DNA of 44,639 bases from Treponema sp. (GCA_009782955.1 WRIB01000017.1:1-44639); one strand, 5' to 3'. Shown: positions 9,270 to 18,398, numbered from the stretch's first letter. Notes: a model not told the origin generated them from the sequence alone. Translations and numbers: made by a program.

Positions 9270-10313
9270 ATGGACAGAATCCAAAAATACCTGGAGCATA
9301 TACATAGATTGCTTCACGATAACAAAATTCCCGAACTTACCGGAGAGCTGGCAGACGATTCCCTGCTTTCCCAGATCCACGATGAATTAAAAATAATCCG
9401 TGAAGTGTTGTTTGCTTTTTCCTCCGGAGATTTTTCTCCCACTGTTACCATTAGGGGTATTATTCCTGGTTGTCTGAAATCTCTTCAGGCTCATCTGCGT
9501 CATTTGATCTGGCAGGTTCAGATGGTTGAGAAAGGTGACTTTTCCCAGGAAATTCGCTTTATGGGGGAATTTTCCACGGCATTCAACAGTATGGTTCAAC
9601 GATTAAGCCTTAGTCTTTCAAAGTTGCAGGAAAAAGAAGAAACCCTGTTGGATATAAATAATAAACTTCGCAAAGAAGTGGAACGAATGGAAATTCTTAA
9701 AGAAAGTGAAGCTCGTTTTAAATTCCTGGCAAGTCATGATCCATTAACCGGAATTCTTAATCGCAGGTCTTTTATTGAAATGGCAGGGGTTGAACTTGCA
9801 AATGCAGTTGATCTTTGCGTTCCTTGTTGTCTGGCAATGATGGATATTGATCATTTCAAGGATTTTAACGATACCTATGGACATTTGGCAGGAGACGATG
9901 CTTTGCGTCATGTGGTAAGGATAGTGGAAGGAGGACTGCGTAAAAATGATTTTATGGGCAGGTATGGCGGAGAAGAATTTATTTTGTTTTTTTACGGCGC
10001 TGATGAAAAGACAGGGATGAAGGTGCTGGAACGGCTTCGTAATAAACTTTCTGAGACATCAATTGTCCTTGAAACCGGTTCTGTAACAATACGCGCCAGT
10101 TTTGGCCTGACTGGAAATGGCAGGGAAAAACCCAAAGAAAAAGGATATATTCAAAGATTGATCGACGATGCAGATACTGCACTTTATACCGCCAAAATGG
10201 CCGGACGAAACAGAGTTATACTCTACACCCCTGAACTGGAAACCCGAAGACATTCTGTAATGCCGAAAGTTCGTGAAGATTCCGGGTTTACTGAAGATGG
10301 CAAAACATTGTGA
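9270..10313 (+). CDS. Diguanylate cyclase (GGDEF domain)
   Basis: A 347-residue soluble enzyme that makes cyclic di-GMP from two GTP. Residues about 45-150 form a HAMP-like or coiled-coil stretch (IREVLFAFSSGDFSP, VEKGDFSQEI, LDINNKLRKEVERME). The GGDEF domain starts at HDPLTGILNRRSF. It has MMDIDHFKDFNDTYGH (metal and substrate Asp), the active-site RYGGEEF, and an RKND inhibitory site at the canonical spacing before it, so product inhibition is expected. There is no transmembrane helix or own sensor domain, which fits input from the V4R protein encoded 6 bases upstream. Its stop overlaps the GTG of the next gene by 4 bases. Confidence 0.95.
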   Translation: MDRIQKYLEHIHRLLHDNKIPELTGELADDSLLSQIHDELKIIREVLFAFSSGDFSPTVTIRGIIPGCLKSLQAHLRHLIWQVQMVEKGDFSQEIRFMGEFSTAFNSMVQRLSLSLSKLQEKEETLLDINNKLRKEVERMEILKESEARFKFLASHDPLTGILNRRSFIEMAGVELANAVDLCVPCCLAMMDIDHFKDFNDTYGHLAGDDALRHVVRIVEGGLRKNDFMGRYGGEEFILFFYGADEKTGMKVLERLRNKLSETSIVLETGSVTIRASFGLTGNGREKPKEKGYIQRLIDDADTALYTAKMAGRNRVILYTPELETRRHSVMPKVREDSGFTEDGKTL

Positions 10314-10696
10314 AAACAGAACTTTTTACCTTTTGTGATTTTGCCCAGGAAAGCGGAGGCAAACTCACTGTCGTGGGTACTTTTGATACCATTATTTCCC
10401 GAAACTTTCCCTGCATTCATCCTCAACTATCCGTTGTAATCCGCATTCGCTTTGATCTTTGGGAATTTTCCAGCCACAGTTTTCGTATAGAAGCCCGAGA
10501 CCTTGATGGTGAATTAAATATTGAGCCGGTAACCGGCACAGTTGATGTAAAAGGAGCGGGAAACGCAACGGCTGTATCCCATTTGGTATTTACCATTTCC
10601 AATCTGCACTTTAACTCGGGAGGAGTGGTAAACTTTGTTCTGTATATCGATGATAAAGAGATTTCCTCCCTGCCTCTGTATATCAGGAAAGGCTAA
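10310..10696 (+). CDS. DUF6941-like protein
   Basis: A 128-residue protein that appears to belong to the DUF6941 group: it opens KTELFTFCDFAQESGGKLT and then VVGTFDTI, which I recognise as the family start. It is predicted all-beta, with no signal peptide or membrane segment. The function is unknown. The GTG start overlaps the diguanylate cyclase stop (GTGA), so translation is coupled. Last gene of the V4R-GGDEF-DUF6941 operon, where it might be a cyclic-di-GMP-dependent output or a structural accessory; that role is inference from position only. Confidence 0.7.
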   Translation: MKTELFTFCDFAQESGGKLTVVGTFDTIISRNFPCIHPQLSVVIRIRFDLWEFSSHSFRIEARDLDGELNIEPVTGTVDVKGAGNATAVSHLVFTISNLHFNSGGVVNFVLYIDDKEISSLPLYIRKG

Positions 10697-10748
10697 TACT
10701 GTATCTAAATTTGATTTTGCGAAAGGATGCGCTTATGCTTGTAATATG

Positions 10749-10792
10749 TACCTATTAGATGAAAGTATTAGAAAAACCATATCTAACAGGTA
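10749..10792. promoter_or_regulatory. Inverted repeat upstream of the XRE regulator
   Basis: TACCTATTAGAT (10749-10760) and ATCTAACAGGTA (10781-10792) are inverted copies matching at 11 of 12 positions with a 20-base spacer, in the 163-base gap before the XRE gene. A plausible autoregulatory operator for that protein. Confidence 0.4.
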
Positions 10793-10859
10793 ATATCTTG
10801 CTTAAAAATAACCTTTAATTTGGTGGTTTATCCGCTGAATTGCTTCAGAATTTTTAATA

Positions 10860-11183
10860 GTGGCAATTAAGACTGTTTTAGGGGACAATCTCAAATATTA
10901 TCGGAAAAAGCGGGGATTTTCCCAGGAAGAATTGTCTGAACATGCCGGAATTTCAGCCAGACATTTAAGCTTTATTGAAAATGGAGCAGCATTTGTATCT
11001 GCAGAATTATTGGAAAAATTAACTAAAATACTAAAAATTTCTGCATCAGCCCTGTTTTATGATCAAAAAGAAATATCCTGGGATGATACCCTAATAACTT
11101 CCGTTGACCGCCTTGTTGAGAAAGAAATGGTTAATGCTGTTGAATCAATTAAACTGCAGCTTCGGTATCTTTCAGGGTTGTAA
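10860..11183 (+). CDS. XRE-family helix-turn-helix regulator
   Basis: A 107-residue DNA-binding protein. The N-terminal 65 residues are a Cro/C1-type helix-turn-helix domain (LGDNLKYYRKKRGFSQEELS, then GISARHLSFIENG). The C-terminal 40 residues are a short helical tail, probably for dimerisation. The start is a GTG without a clear ribosome-binding site, so the exact start is uncertain. Monocistronic by position: it has 163 bases upstream with an inverted repeat and 36 bases before clpS. The target is unknown; self-regulation is likely and clpS is a possible neighbour target. Confidence 0.85.
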   Translation: MAIKTVLGDNLKYYRKKRGFSQEELSEHAGISARHLSFIENGAAFVSAELLEKLTKILKISASALFYDQKEISWDDTLITSVDRLVEKEMVNAVESIKLQLRYLSGL

Positions 11184-11210
11184 TACTGACTTTCACCGGA
11201 ACATCTTTTA

Positions 11211-11219
11211 TGATATACT
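11211..11219 (+). promoter_or_regulatory. Extended -10 promoter of clpS
   Basis: TGA-TATACT is an extended -10 element that ends directly at the first clpS ATG (11220) and 6 bases before the second in-frame ATG (11226). Transcription would start at about the second ATG, implying a leaderless message beginning MPFQGNK. The -35 region is weak. Confidence 0.5.
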
Positions 11220-11534
11220 ATGAATATGCCCTTTCAAGGGAACAAGACTGAACTGGTCCAAAAAAATAAAAAAAGACTCAGGGAACCGGAAGAGTACCGG
11301 GTAATTCTTTTGAATGACAACTATACTACTATGGATTTTGTAGTTGAAGTGCTGATGGAGGTTTTTCATAAAGAACAGGAAGATGCTACCCGGATTATGC
11401 TGGATGTTCATTATAAGGGCAAAGGAATTGTGGGGGTATATCCATGGGATATTGCCCAAACCAAAGCAAATCAGGTTCATTGCCTGGCCCGAAAGAATGA
11501 ATTTCCTTTAAAATGTATTGTGGAAAGGGCGTAA
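11220..11534 (+). CDS. clpS: ATP-dependent Clp protease adaptor ClpS
   Basis: A 104-residue N-degron recognition adaptor that delivers proteins with N-terminal Phe/Leu/Trp/Tyr to ClpA. The core matches the family: YRVILLNDNYTTMDFVVEVL (with the Asn-Asp and Thr-Met-Asp positions that line the pocket), the HYKGKGIVGVYPWDIAQTKA segment, and a C-terminal KCIVERA. Two ATGs are possible. The promoter sits directly before the first, so the real protein may start at 11226. The clpA ATG lies 37 bases downstream on the same strand, making a clpS-clpA operon as in many bacteria. Confidence 0.96.
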   Translation: MNMPFQGNKTELVQKNKKRLREPEEYRVILLNDNYTTMDFVVEVLMEVFHKEQEDATRIMLDVHYKGKGIVGVYPWDIAQTKANQVHCLARKNEFPLKCIVERA

Positions 11535-11571
11535 AGTCTCTTTATCAGAGAGACCAGGTCAGGGAGGGTTT

Positions 11572-14019
11572 ATGAAAATCAGCCGTCATGTACAGGCTAT
11601 AATCAATGCCGCTTATAACGAAGCAAAGGTCAGAAACCACGAATATCTGACACCGGAGCATATTCTCTATGCAGCTCTGTCTTTTGACGAAGTTCAGGGA
11701 GCGCTTAACGCCTGCGGCGCCAATTTAGACCAGCTTAGAAGCGGTATGGAAAATTACTTTGAACAAAAAGTTCCCCATGTAAATAATTCCGAACCAACCC
11801 AAACGGTAGGCTTTCAAAATGTGCTGGAACGGGCCGTGATTCAAAGCCAGTCATCCCGTAAGGATACTCTGGAAGTGGCCGATATACTTGTTTCTTTATT
11901 TGATGAGGAGCGGAATTACTGCGCCTATTACCTGCGCAAGGCAGGTGTCAGGCGTTATGATCTGATAAGTGTACTGTCGCATGGTATTGACGCAGAAATA
12001 CCCGATACAATCAGCGCCGGAGGAGGGGAAACCCGGCGGGATGATCGGACAAAACCGGAAGATGAAGCCGATGCCGATCCAAAGAAAGCGCCGTTAAAAA
12101 AGACAGCTCTGGAAAAATATGCTACAGAGCTTACCGCTATGGCCCGGGAAGGAAAGCTGGAACCGGTTATAGGCCGGGAAAGTGAGTTGGACAGAACCGT
12201 ACAGGTTCTTTGCAGACGGTTTAAAAATAATCCCGTTCATGTTGGAGATTCGGGTGTAGGTAAAACAGCCATTACGGAAGGTCTGGCCCAGCGTATTGTG
12301 GCGGGCAAGGTACCGCCTACCCTGAAAGATTTTTTCATATTTTCCGTAGACATGGGCGCATTGATTGCAGGCACCAAGTACAGAGGAGATTTTGAAGAAC
12401 GGGTAAAAAGACTTGTCGAAGAAATTCTTAAAAAAGACAGGGCAATTCTTTTTATCGACGAAATTCATACCCTGGTGGGAGCCGGCGCAGTATCGGGAAA
12501 TGCCCTGGATGCGGCGAATATCCTGAAGCCCGCTTTAAGTACGGGAAAGCTTCGCTGCATAGGCAGTACCACTCACGAAGAATACGGCAAATTTTTTGAA
12601 AAAGACCGCGCTCTTTCGCGGCGTTTTCAGAAAATTGACATTAACGAACCAAGCGAAGAAGATGCGGTTGCAATACTGCGGGGACTAAAAAACAAATACG
12701 AGGATTACCACAAGGTTCATTACAGCGAAGAAGCTCTGGAGTCTGCCGTTAAACTTTCTGCACAGTACATTACCGAAAGACGGCTTCCGGACAAGGCCAT
12801 TGATGTAATTGACGAAGCCGGAGCTTTTGTCCGCATAGAAGCCTACAAAAAACAAAGTACAGAAACTCTTCCGGCTGAACTTAACACTGAAACCGCAGGC
12901 GAAGTTCATGTCGAAGTACAAAGTACATCCCAAGGTAAAACCCAGGCAGAAAATTCAATGCCGGATAAAAACGATACACAAAGTGAAACGGTTCAGGAAG
13001 GGACAGTAGATTTTATCGGTATTGGTACAGTGGAAATAGAAACGGTGGTTTCCAAAATTGCCCGTATTCCGGAAAAATCCGTTGGGATAAGCGAAAAGGA
13101 CAGGCTGAAAAGCCTCGAAGAAAATCTACGGCTGCGGGTTTTTGGTCAGGACGAAGCGGTAACATCGGTGGTTAAAGCGGTTAAACGTTCAAGGGCAGGT
13201 TTCCGCGCGCCTGACAAACCGGTGGCAAACTTCCTTTTTGTAGGGCCGACCGGAGTCGGAAAAACTGAGCTGGCCCGCAGCCTTGCCGGCATTCTGGAAG
13301 TTCCCATGCATCGTTTTGACATGAGTGAATATCAGGAGAAGCACACCGTATCACGGCTTATCGGTTCACCGCCGGGATATGTCGGCTACGAAGAAGGAGG
13401 ACTGCTTACCGATGCAGTCCGTAAACAGCCCCATGGGGTTGTTCTGCTGGACGAAATTGAAAAGGCCCATGAAGACATTTACAACATACTTCTTCAGATT
13501 ATGGATTATGCAACGTTAACGGACAATAACGGACGCAAGGCGGATTTCCGGAACATTGTTTTAATTATGACCAGCAATGCCGGCGCAAGGGAAATAGGAA
13601 AAAGTCTTATTGGTTTTGGCGAAAGAATAAACGATGAAAGCGCTGTGGACGGAGCAGTTGAAAAAACCTTTACCCCCGAATTCCGCAACCGTCTGGATGC
13701 GGTGGTTCGTTTCGGCCACCTCTCCCGCGAGATTATGATCTCGATCATCAATAAAGAACTGGATCTGTTTAAATCCCAGCTTGCGGAAAAAAATGTTACC
13801 CTGGAAATAACCGACGGTTGTATTAACCGCCTGGCAGAAGAAGGTTATTCCAGGGAATTCGGTGCAAGGAATGCCGGACGGCTTGTGGAAGAAAAGATCA
13901 AAACCTTCTTTGTTGATGAAGTTCTCTTTGGTGCATTAAGCGAGGGGGGCAGGGCTATGGCTGATTATGCCGATGGTGAATACCGGATTACCGTGCTGGA
14001 AACAGCAGAAATAGATTAA
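11572..14019 (+). CDS. clpA: ATP-dependent Clp protease ATPase subunit ClpA
   Basis: An 815-residue AAA+ unfoldase working with ClpP and ClpS. It has an N-terminal Clp_N repeat domain ([20 protein letters not shown]), D1 with Walker A GDSGVGKT (about residue 225) and Walker B ILFIDEIH, and D2 with Walker A GPTGVGKT (about 558), [11 protein letters not shown], and the C-terminal D2-small domain. A KSLIGFG segment provides the IGF-type ClpP-docking tripeptide. Between D1 and D2 (about residues 426-480) is a low-complexity, acidic/Thr-rich insertion not seen in E. coli ClpA. The start is the ATG with a strong GGGAGGG ribosome-binding site; an upstream TTG would overlap clpS. aat starts 11 bases after the stop. 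ClpP is not in this window. Confidence 0.96.
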   Translation: MKISRHVQAIINAAYNEAKVRNHEYLTPEHILYAALSFDEVQGALNACGANLDQLRSGMENYFEQKVPHVNNSEPTQTVGFQNVLERAVIQSQSSRKDTLEVADILVSLFDEERNYCAYYLRKAGVRRYDLISVLSHGIDAEIPDTISAGGGETRRDDRTKPEDEADADPKKAPLKKTALEKYATELTAMAREGKLEPVIGRESELDRTVQVLCRRFKNNPVHVGDSGVGKTAITEGLAQRIVAGKVPPTLKDFFIFSVDMGALIAGTKYRGDFEERVKRLVEEILKKDRAILFIDEIHTLVGAGAVSGNALDAANILKPALSTGKLRCIGSTTHEEYGKFFEKDRALSRRFQKIDINEPSEEDAVAILRGLKNKYEDYHKVHYSEEALESAVKLSAQYITERRLPDKAIDVIDEAGAFVRIEAYKKQSTETLPAELNTETAGEVHVEVQSTSQGKTQAENSMPDKNDTQSETVQEGTVDFIGIGTVEIETVVSKIARIPEKSVGISEKDRLKSLEENLRLRVFGQDEAVTSVVKAVKRSRAGFRAPDKPVANFLFVGPTGVGKTELARSLAGILEVPMHRFDMSEYQEKHTVSRLIGSPPGYVGYEEGGLLTDAVRKQPHGVVLLDEIEKAHEDIYNILLQIMDYATLTDNNGRKADFRNIVLIMTSNAGAREIGKSLIGFGERINDESAVDGAVEKTFTPEFRNRLDAVVRFGHLSREIMISIINKELDLFKSQLAEKNVTLEITDGCINRLAEEGYSREFGARNAGRLVEEKIKTFFVDEVLFGALSEGGRAMADYADGEYRITVLETAEID

Positions 14020-14030
14020 TTTACAAGAAA

Positions 14031-14723
14031 TTGTACCGCGGCGGTCCTGATCCTGAATTCCCCTATCTGGACGAAAATGTCCGGTATCGTTTTCCCGATC
14101 CTCTTGAAGCCGAGGGTAACATTGTTGCAGTGGGAGGAAACCTTTCGCCGGGCATGCTACTCTCTGCCTATGAGCAGGGAATTTTTCCCTGGTACAACGA
14201 AGACGATCCCGTACTATGGCAGTCTCCTGATCCGCGCCTGGTAATTTATCCGCATACACTTCATATTTCCCGGACTATGCAGAAGATTCTTAATAGGGGA
14301 GATTTTGAAATTAGTTTTAACTGTGATTTTGCCGGAGTAATCCGGAGCTGCAGTAACATTAAAAGGCATGGGCAGGACGGCACATGGATTACAGACGATA
14401 TTATTGCCGCTTATGCCGAGTTACACCGCCTTGGCTATGCTGTTTCTGCCGAAAGCCGGCGGAACGGAAACCTGGTTGGAGGATGTTATGGTCTGCTCCT
14501 CGGAAAAGTTTTTTGCGGTGAATCGATGTTTTCCAAAATCCCCAACGCTTCCAAAGCCGCCTTCCTTAGTCTGGCGCAATATCTTTTTTCAGAACTGGAC
14601 GTACAGTTTATAGACTGCCAGGTTCCTACAGATCATTTACGCAGCTTTGGAGGTAAGGAATTAAGCCGCGAGCAATTTCTGTGTTTATTAAAAAATACAT
14701 ATATAATGAGGAGGATGTCATGA
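14031..14723 (+). CDS. aat: Leucyl/phenylalanyl-tRNA--protein transferase
   Basis: A 230-residue cytosolic enzyme that adds Leu or Phe from aminoacyl-tRNA to N-terminal Arg/Lys, creating degrons read by ClpS. The family core is clear: VAVGGNLSPGMLLSAYEQGI, FPWYNEDDPVLWQSPDPR, NLVGGCYGLLLGKVFCGESM, FIDCQVPTDHLRSFGG. The TTG start has only a weak AAGAAA upstream, but no better in-frame start exists before the conserved region. It lies 11 bases after clpA, and its TGA overlaps the ATG of the next gene (ATGA). Encoding aat directly with clpS and clpA places degron writer, reader and unfoldase on one transcript. Confidence 0.95.
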   Translation: MYRGGPDPEFPYLDENVRYRFPDPLEAEGNIVAVGGNLSPGMLLSAYEQGIFPWYNEDDPVLWQSPDPRLVIYPHTLHISRTMQKILNRGDFEISFNCDFAGVIRSCSNIKRHGQDGTWITDDIIAAYAELHRLGYAVSAESRRNGNLVGGCYGLLLGKVFCGESMFSKIPNASKAAFLSLAQYLFSELDVQFIDCQVPTDHLRSFGGKELSREQFLCLLKNTYIMRRMS

Positions 14724-16399
14724 AAACATGGTGGAAGGAAGGAATTGTTTATCAGATTTATCCCAGAAGTTTTCAGGATTCCAACGGAGACGGCATAGGA
14801 GATATCCCCGGTATTATAAGCCGGCTTGATGAAATTGCAAAGTTGGGGACAAGGGTAATCTGGCTTTCTCCGGTTTATAAATCACCTCAGGTAGACAATG
14901 GGTATGACATCAGCGATTACTACGATATTGATCCGGTTTTTGGAACCATGACGGACATGGAACGCCTTATTAACGAAGCAAAAAACCGGAATATAGGCAT
15001 TGTAATGGATCTTGTGGTGAATCACACATCCGACGAACACGAGTGGTTTCAGAAAAGCCGCCGCCGCGAAGCGCCTTATGATAATTACTACATATGGAAG
15101 AAATCTCCCAATAACTGGACAAGTTTTTTTATGGAAGATGCCTGGGAATATGATAAAGTCCGCGGAGAATACTATCTTCATCTCTTTCATAAGAAACAAC
15201 CGGATTTAAACTACCACAATCCGCAGGTAATCGGGGAAGTAAAAAAAATCCTGGAATTCTGGCTGGACAAGGGAGTTGCCGGTTTCCGCTGCGACGTGAT
15301 CAACGTGCTTTGGAAAACAAGCCTTGCAGACGGGAAAAAAAGCATTATGCTTACCGGGCTTGAACATTACAAGTGCCAGGAAGGGAACCACGAAATTCTC
15401 CGTCAGCTCAGGCGGGATGTTCTGGACAAGTACGATTGTTTTACCGTTGGAGAAACCGCCATGGTAAACCTGGACGAAGCCAGGCTGCTTTCCGACGAAG
15501 ATCGTAAAGAATTGAATATGGTGTTTTATTTTGATCATCTGGAAGTAGACCGTGTTTTAGCCCGCTTTGTGCCGAAGAAATTCCGCTCCAAAGAATTGTT
15601 AAAGCGCCTTGCAAAGTGGCAGCAGGGCCTGGAGTGGAATGCGCTCTATCTGGAAAATCACGATCAAACCAGAATCGTTTCCCACTACGGAGACGACCGC
15701 GGAGCGGGTACACGCGACAGTCCCTGGGAAAGAAGCGCCAAACTTATGGCTACGCTTTTATTTACGCTCCGGGGTACGCCTTTTATTTACCAGGGCCAGG
15801 AAATCGGCATGACAAACTTTGATTTTAACAGTCTGGATCAGGTAAAAGACATTGAATCACATAACCTTAACCGGCTGATGAAAAAAATGTATTTACCCAA
15901 AAGTTTACGCTGGAAATGGCTCCGTCTTTCGTCCAGGGACAATTCCCGTACTCCTTACCAATGGGACAATGAACATGGCGCGGGTTTCACCGCCGCTCAA
16001 CCCTGGCTGGGAATTAATGCCAATTACCAAAAACTCAATTACAAAGCCCAGAAAGATGATCCTGATTCAATTCTTTCGTATTACAAAAAAATGATTAATC
16101 TTCGATCATCCAGCGAAACACTTAAATACGGCGAATTTAAACCTCTTTTGGCAACAAATTCCCTTCTTATGTACAGCCGTGAGATGCCGCCGGTTTCACA
16201 GACGGTACAAACCGGAACAGAAAAGCCGCAAGCCTACGTGGCGGTTTTTAATTTTTCCAAACGGCGGCTGACATTAGGCGGAGAGGCACGGGTACTGCTG
16301 CAAGGTAAAGTTGCGGCAAGCAATATTGGACGAACGCATTGGGATAATTCCCAGACATCACTTGAAGCCTGGGAAGCTTTGTTGTTGCAGGTAAAATGA
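14720..16399 (+). CDS. GH13 alpha-glucosidase (oligo-1,6-glucosidase type)
   Basis: A 559-residue cytosolic glycoside hydrolase of family GH13. It opens WWKEGIVYQIYPRSFQDSNG and keeps the calcium-binding-like DSNGDGIGD loop, DLVVNHTSDEH (region I), GFRCDVINV with the nucleophile Asp (about residue 192), VGETAMV with the acid/base Glu (about 244) and LENHDQTR with the third acidic residue (about 315). The DLVVNHTSDEHEWF context favours oligo-1,6-glucosidase, trehalose-6-phosphate hydrolase or a general alpha-glucosidase; I cannot choose between them. The start is the ATG with a strong GAGGAGG site, overlapping the aat stop by 4 bases. An upstream in-frame ATG at 14681 lies inside aat and is unlikely. 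Its metabolic link to the N-degron genes is not obvious. Confidence 0.93.
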   Translation: MKTWWKEGIVYQIYPRSFQDSNGDGIGDIPGIISRLDEIAKLGTRVIWLSPVYKSPQVDNGYDISDYYDIDPVFGTMTDMERLINEAKNRNIGIVMDLVVNHTSDEHEWFQKSRRREAPYDNYYIWKKSPNNWTSFFMEDAWEYDKVRGEYYLHLFHKKQPDLNYHNPQVIGEVKKILEFWLDKGVAGFRCDVINVLWKTSLADGKKSIMLTGLEHYKCQEGNHEILRQLRRDVLDKYDCFTVGETAMVNLDEARLLSDEDRKELNMVFYFDHLEVDRVLARFVPKKFRSKELLKRLAKWQQGLEWNALYLENHDQTRIVSHYGDDRGAGTRDSPWERSAKLMATLLFTLRGTPFIYQGQEIGMTNFDFNSLDQVKDIESHNLNRLMKKMYLPKSLRWKWLRLSSRDNSRTPYQWDNEHGAGFTAAQPWLGINANYQKLNYKAQKDDPDSILSYYKKMINLRSSSETLKYGEFKPLLATNSLLMYSREMPPVSQTVQTGTEKPQAYVAVFNFSKRRLTLGGEARVLLQGKVAASNIGRTHWDNSQTSLEAWEALLLQVK

Positions 16400-16400
16400 G

Positions 16401-16406
16401 TATAAT
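16401..16406 (+). promoter_or_regulatory. -10 box of the SH3 lipoprotein gene
   Basis: A perfect TATAAT sits 7 bases before the ATG at 16414, immediately after the GH13 stop. TTGTTG at 16379-16384 is a possible -35 with a 16-base spacer. The same -10-to-ATG geometry recurs elsewhere in the window and implies a leaderless mRNA. Confidence 0.5.
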
Positions 16407-16413
16407 TCATTGT

Positions 16414-17223
16414 ATGAAAGCAAAGATATTTCTTGCCGTTTTATTGGTTCTTTTGGCCGGCTGCGGGCAGAACAAAAGCTCTGTTTCCGGGGAATTGAAT
16501 GAAAACGGGAATGCTGATGTTTCTGACTTTTCAGATGAAATGGTCCGGGAACAGGATGGTGCGGGAGTGGTAGTTAATAAAGACGACTCTACGTGGTATG
16601 TGGTTTCGGCTGAAGGTGTTAATCTCAGATTCCAGCCTACTACCCAATCAAAAATTATTATTGCCGTACCTGACAATTACCCGATAAAAATACTGGGCCG
16701 CACCGATGCGCAGGAAAAAATAGGCGAAACAAGTAATTTTTGGTATCAGGCAAGCGTGGACGGAAAAATAGGATGGGTCTTTGGCGAATACATCAATTCA
16801 CAGCCAAAAGAATTTGCCTTTGTAACGGAAATGAAGGAAATAACATTATTCACCGTCAAAGAGTTAATTGAAAAACGTTCTTATGAAGGATCTTACAGGG
16901 TTTTTTCGGTTCTTAACGGGAATTTTGATATAGACAGACGTAATTTATCCGATATCACCCTTAGGATTAGTTATACTGCCAATAAGGAAGATATGGTTGT
17001 TCGTTGTAATTTTCCCCGTGAAATAAACAAGAATTTTACCGGAGGGGATCAATTTGTTGATGATTACGGTGTGCTATTAACGGCAGCTGATGGGCTTATT
17101 TTTACTATGTATTTTACCAGCAGGGGTATTGTTCTTTATTATTCACATGGCAACGGGGAATATCAATGTAATATTTTAATGATAGAAAACAAGAACGAAA
17201 CCGGATATGTATTAATGCAATAG
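16414..17223 (+). CDS. SH3-domain lipoprotein
   Basis: A 269-residue predicted envelope lipoprotein. The start MKAKIFLAVLLVLLAGC gives a signal peptide with lipobox LAGC and acylated Cys17. Residues about 60-125 form a bacterial SH3 domain (WYVVSAEGVNLRFQPTTQSK, later FWYQASVDGKIGWVFGEYIN), a fold commonly used to bind cell-wall peptides. The remaining 140 residues are not recognised. An in-frame ATG at 16396 overlaps the GH13 stop (ATGA) and is an alternative, but a TATAAT 7 bases before 16414 supports the downstream start. Probably anchored to the inner or outer membrane facing the periplasm. Confidence 0.8.
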   Translation: MKAKIFLAVLLVLLAGCGQNKSSVSGELNENGNADVSDFSDEMVREQDGAGVVVNKDDSTWYVVSAEGVNLRFQPTTQSKIIIAVPDNYPIKILGRTDAQEKIGETSNFWYQASVDGKIGWVFGEYINSQPKEFAFVTEMKEITLFTVKELIEKRSYEGSYRVFSVLNGNFDIDRRNLSDITLRISYTANKEDMVVRCNFPREINKNFTGGDQFVDDYGVLLTAADGLIFTMYFTSRGIVLYYSHGNGEYQCNILMIENKNETGYVLMQ

Positions 17224-17257
17224 AGGAGCTTTCTGTACTATCAAGAACCGAAGGCTC

Positions 17258-17449
17258 TTATGCGAGAATGTTAATCCTGTTCCCCATTGCCGGATCGGTA
17301 ATAATCTGGGCGGTATTTATCAGCTTCATGACAGCCTCGCCCTGCTGCTTTTGATTGGACATAGCCATACCGGCCACCCTGGTTGTCGCTTCGAATGGGA
17401 CATTTCGCAGGGGATTCGATCCCTGGATTTTCTGTATACTCATGCACAT
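17258..17449 (-). CDS. Small YjfB-like putative motility protein
   Basis: A 63-residue protein. The pattern AMSNQKQQGEAVMKLINTAQ followed by DPAMGNRINILA near the C-terminus resembles the YjfB family of small putative motility proteins, whose molecular role is unknown. ATGs at 17449 and 17443 are both possible; an AAGG lies upstream. A promoter-like pair (TTGCTT, 17 bases, TATAGT) sits 17 bases before the start. It runs convergent to the SH3 lipoprotein and divergent from the ZIP gene. The short length makes this a moderate call, but the promoter and the family-like sequence argue that it is real. Confidence 0.6.
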   Translation of the reverse strand: MCMSIQKIQGSNPLRNVPFEATTRVAGMAMSNQKQQGEAVMKLINTAQIITDPAMGNRINILA

Positions 17450-17466
17450 ACCGCCTTATAATCTAT

Positions 17467-17495
17467 ACTATACAGCTTTTTTGCAAATAAAGCAA
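17467..17495 (-). promoter_or_regulatory. Promoter of the YjfB-like gene
   Basis: On the minus strand TTGCTT (17495-17490) and TATAGT (17472-17467) are separated by exactly 17 bases and lie just upstream of the small ORF. It looks like a housekeeping-type promoter, not a flagellar sigma-28 one. Confidence 0.45.
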
Positions 17496-17581
17496 GCTTT
17501 TTTCTATAAACTAGATAAATTAGGATGCTTACTTTGATTATTTCCAAATTCATGGTAATAATTAAGGAAAGAGAATCAAGT

Positions 17582-18367
17582 ATGTTACAAATGATTTTAT
17601 TCAGTGCAATTGCCGGTATTTGCGGGACAGGACTTGGGGGTATTGTGTCCGCAATACTCCTAAAGAAGTCATCAGAAACCATGACTTGTTGGGTGCTGTC
17701 GTTTGCCGCAGGCGTTATGACAAGTATAGTATGTTTTGGACTGATTCCCGAAGCGTTTGATCTCACCAATGTTATTGTTTCCCTGGCCGGTCTTATGCTC
17801 GGCGTTATTGTTGTAATGGGATTAAGCCGCATTGTTGACTCAATAACAGAAATAAAAGGAGAGGAACTCAAGGTACATCATACACACGAGGAACTCTACC
17901 ATGAAAAACAAATTATCCAGGACCAGTCACGAATGCTCCGTTCAGGAATGTTGATGCTCATGGCTATTGGTCTGCACAATATCCCGGAAGGAATAGCTAT
18001 CGGAGCAGGCGGCAGCCATAATTTTCACATGGGTGCGCTTTTGGCGATTATGATAGCGCTGCACAATATTCCGGAAGGAATGGCAATTGCGGCGCCGCTT
18101 TTGGCCGGGGGGATAAACAAATGGAAAGTGGTATATCTAACAGCTTTATCGGGGGCGCCGACGCTTTTGGGCGGATTGATAGGAATGCTCATAGGACGTA
18201 TTTCGGACACTGCTATTGCAATATCCCTTTCAGCGGCGGGCGGGGCTATGTTATACATCGTTTTTGGTGAAATAGTACCGCAATCTATTGTCATGACAAA
18301 GAACCGGGTGGCATCCATAGTAACATTATTGGGCATAATAGTCGGGCTTATTGTAACGCAAATTTAA
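17582..18367 (+). CDS. ZIP family divalent metal transporter
   Basis: A 261-residue inner-membrane transporter with about eight hydrophobic helices. Two copies of the ZIP metal-site motif are clear, LHNIPEGIAIGAGG and LHNIPEGMAIAAPL; the His/Asn/Glu side chains bind Zn, Fe or Mn. A variable loop between helices 3 and 4 carries HHTHEELYHE, a typical His-rich metal-sensing loop. I start at the ATG with an AAGGAAAGAG site 8 bases upstream (MLQMILFSAIAG); the longer frame from 17525 adds unlikely residues. It resembles ZupT/GufA-type transporters for uptake. Monocistronic; parA follows after 46 bases with its own promoter. Confidence 0.93.
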   Translation: MLQMILFSAIAGICGTGLGGIVSAILLKKSSETMTCWVLSFAAGVMTSIVCFGLIPEAFDLTNVIVSLAGLMLGVIVVMGLSRIVDSITEIKGEELKVHHTHEELYHEKQIIQDQSRMLRSGMLMLMAIGLHNIPEGIAIGAGGSHNFHMGALLAIMIALHNIPEGMAIAAPLLAGGINKWKVVYLTALSGAPTLLGGLIGMLIGRISDTAIAISLSAAGGAMLYIVFGEIVPQSIVMTKNRVASIVTLLGIIVGLIVTQI

Positions 18368-18398
18368 GACAGGATACCCTGTAAATATTCCTGGTTTA

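Noticed and set aside
14681-14719. Longer N-terminus for the GH13 enzyme
   Set aside because: It would overlap aat by 43 bases and lacks a ribosome-binding site; the ATG at 14720 has GAGGAGG and starts at the conserved sequence.
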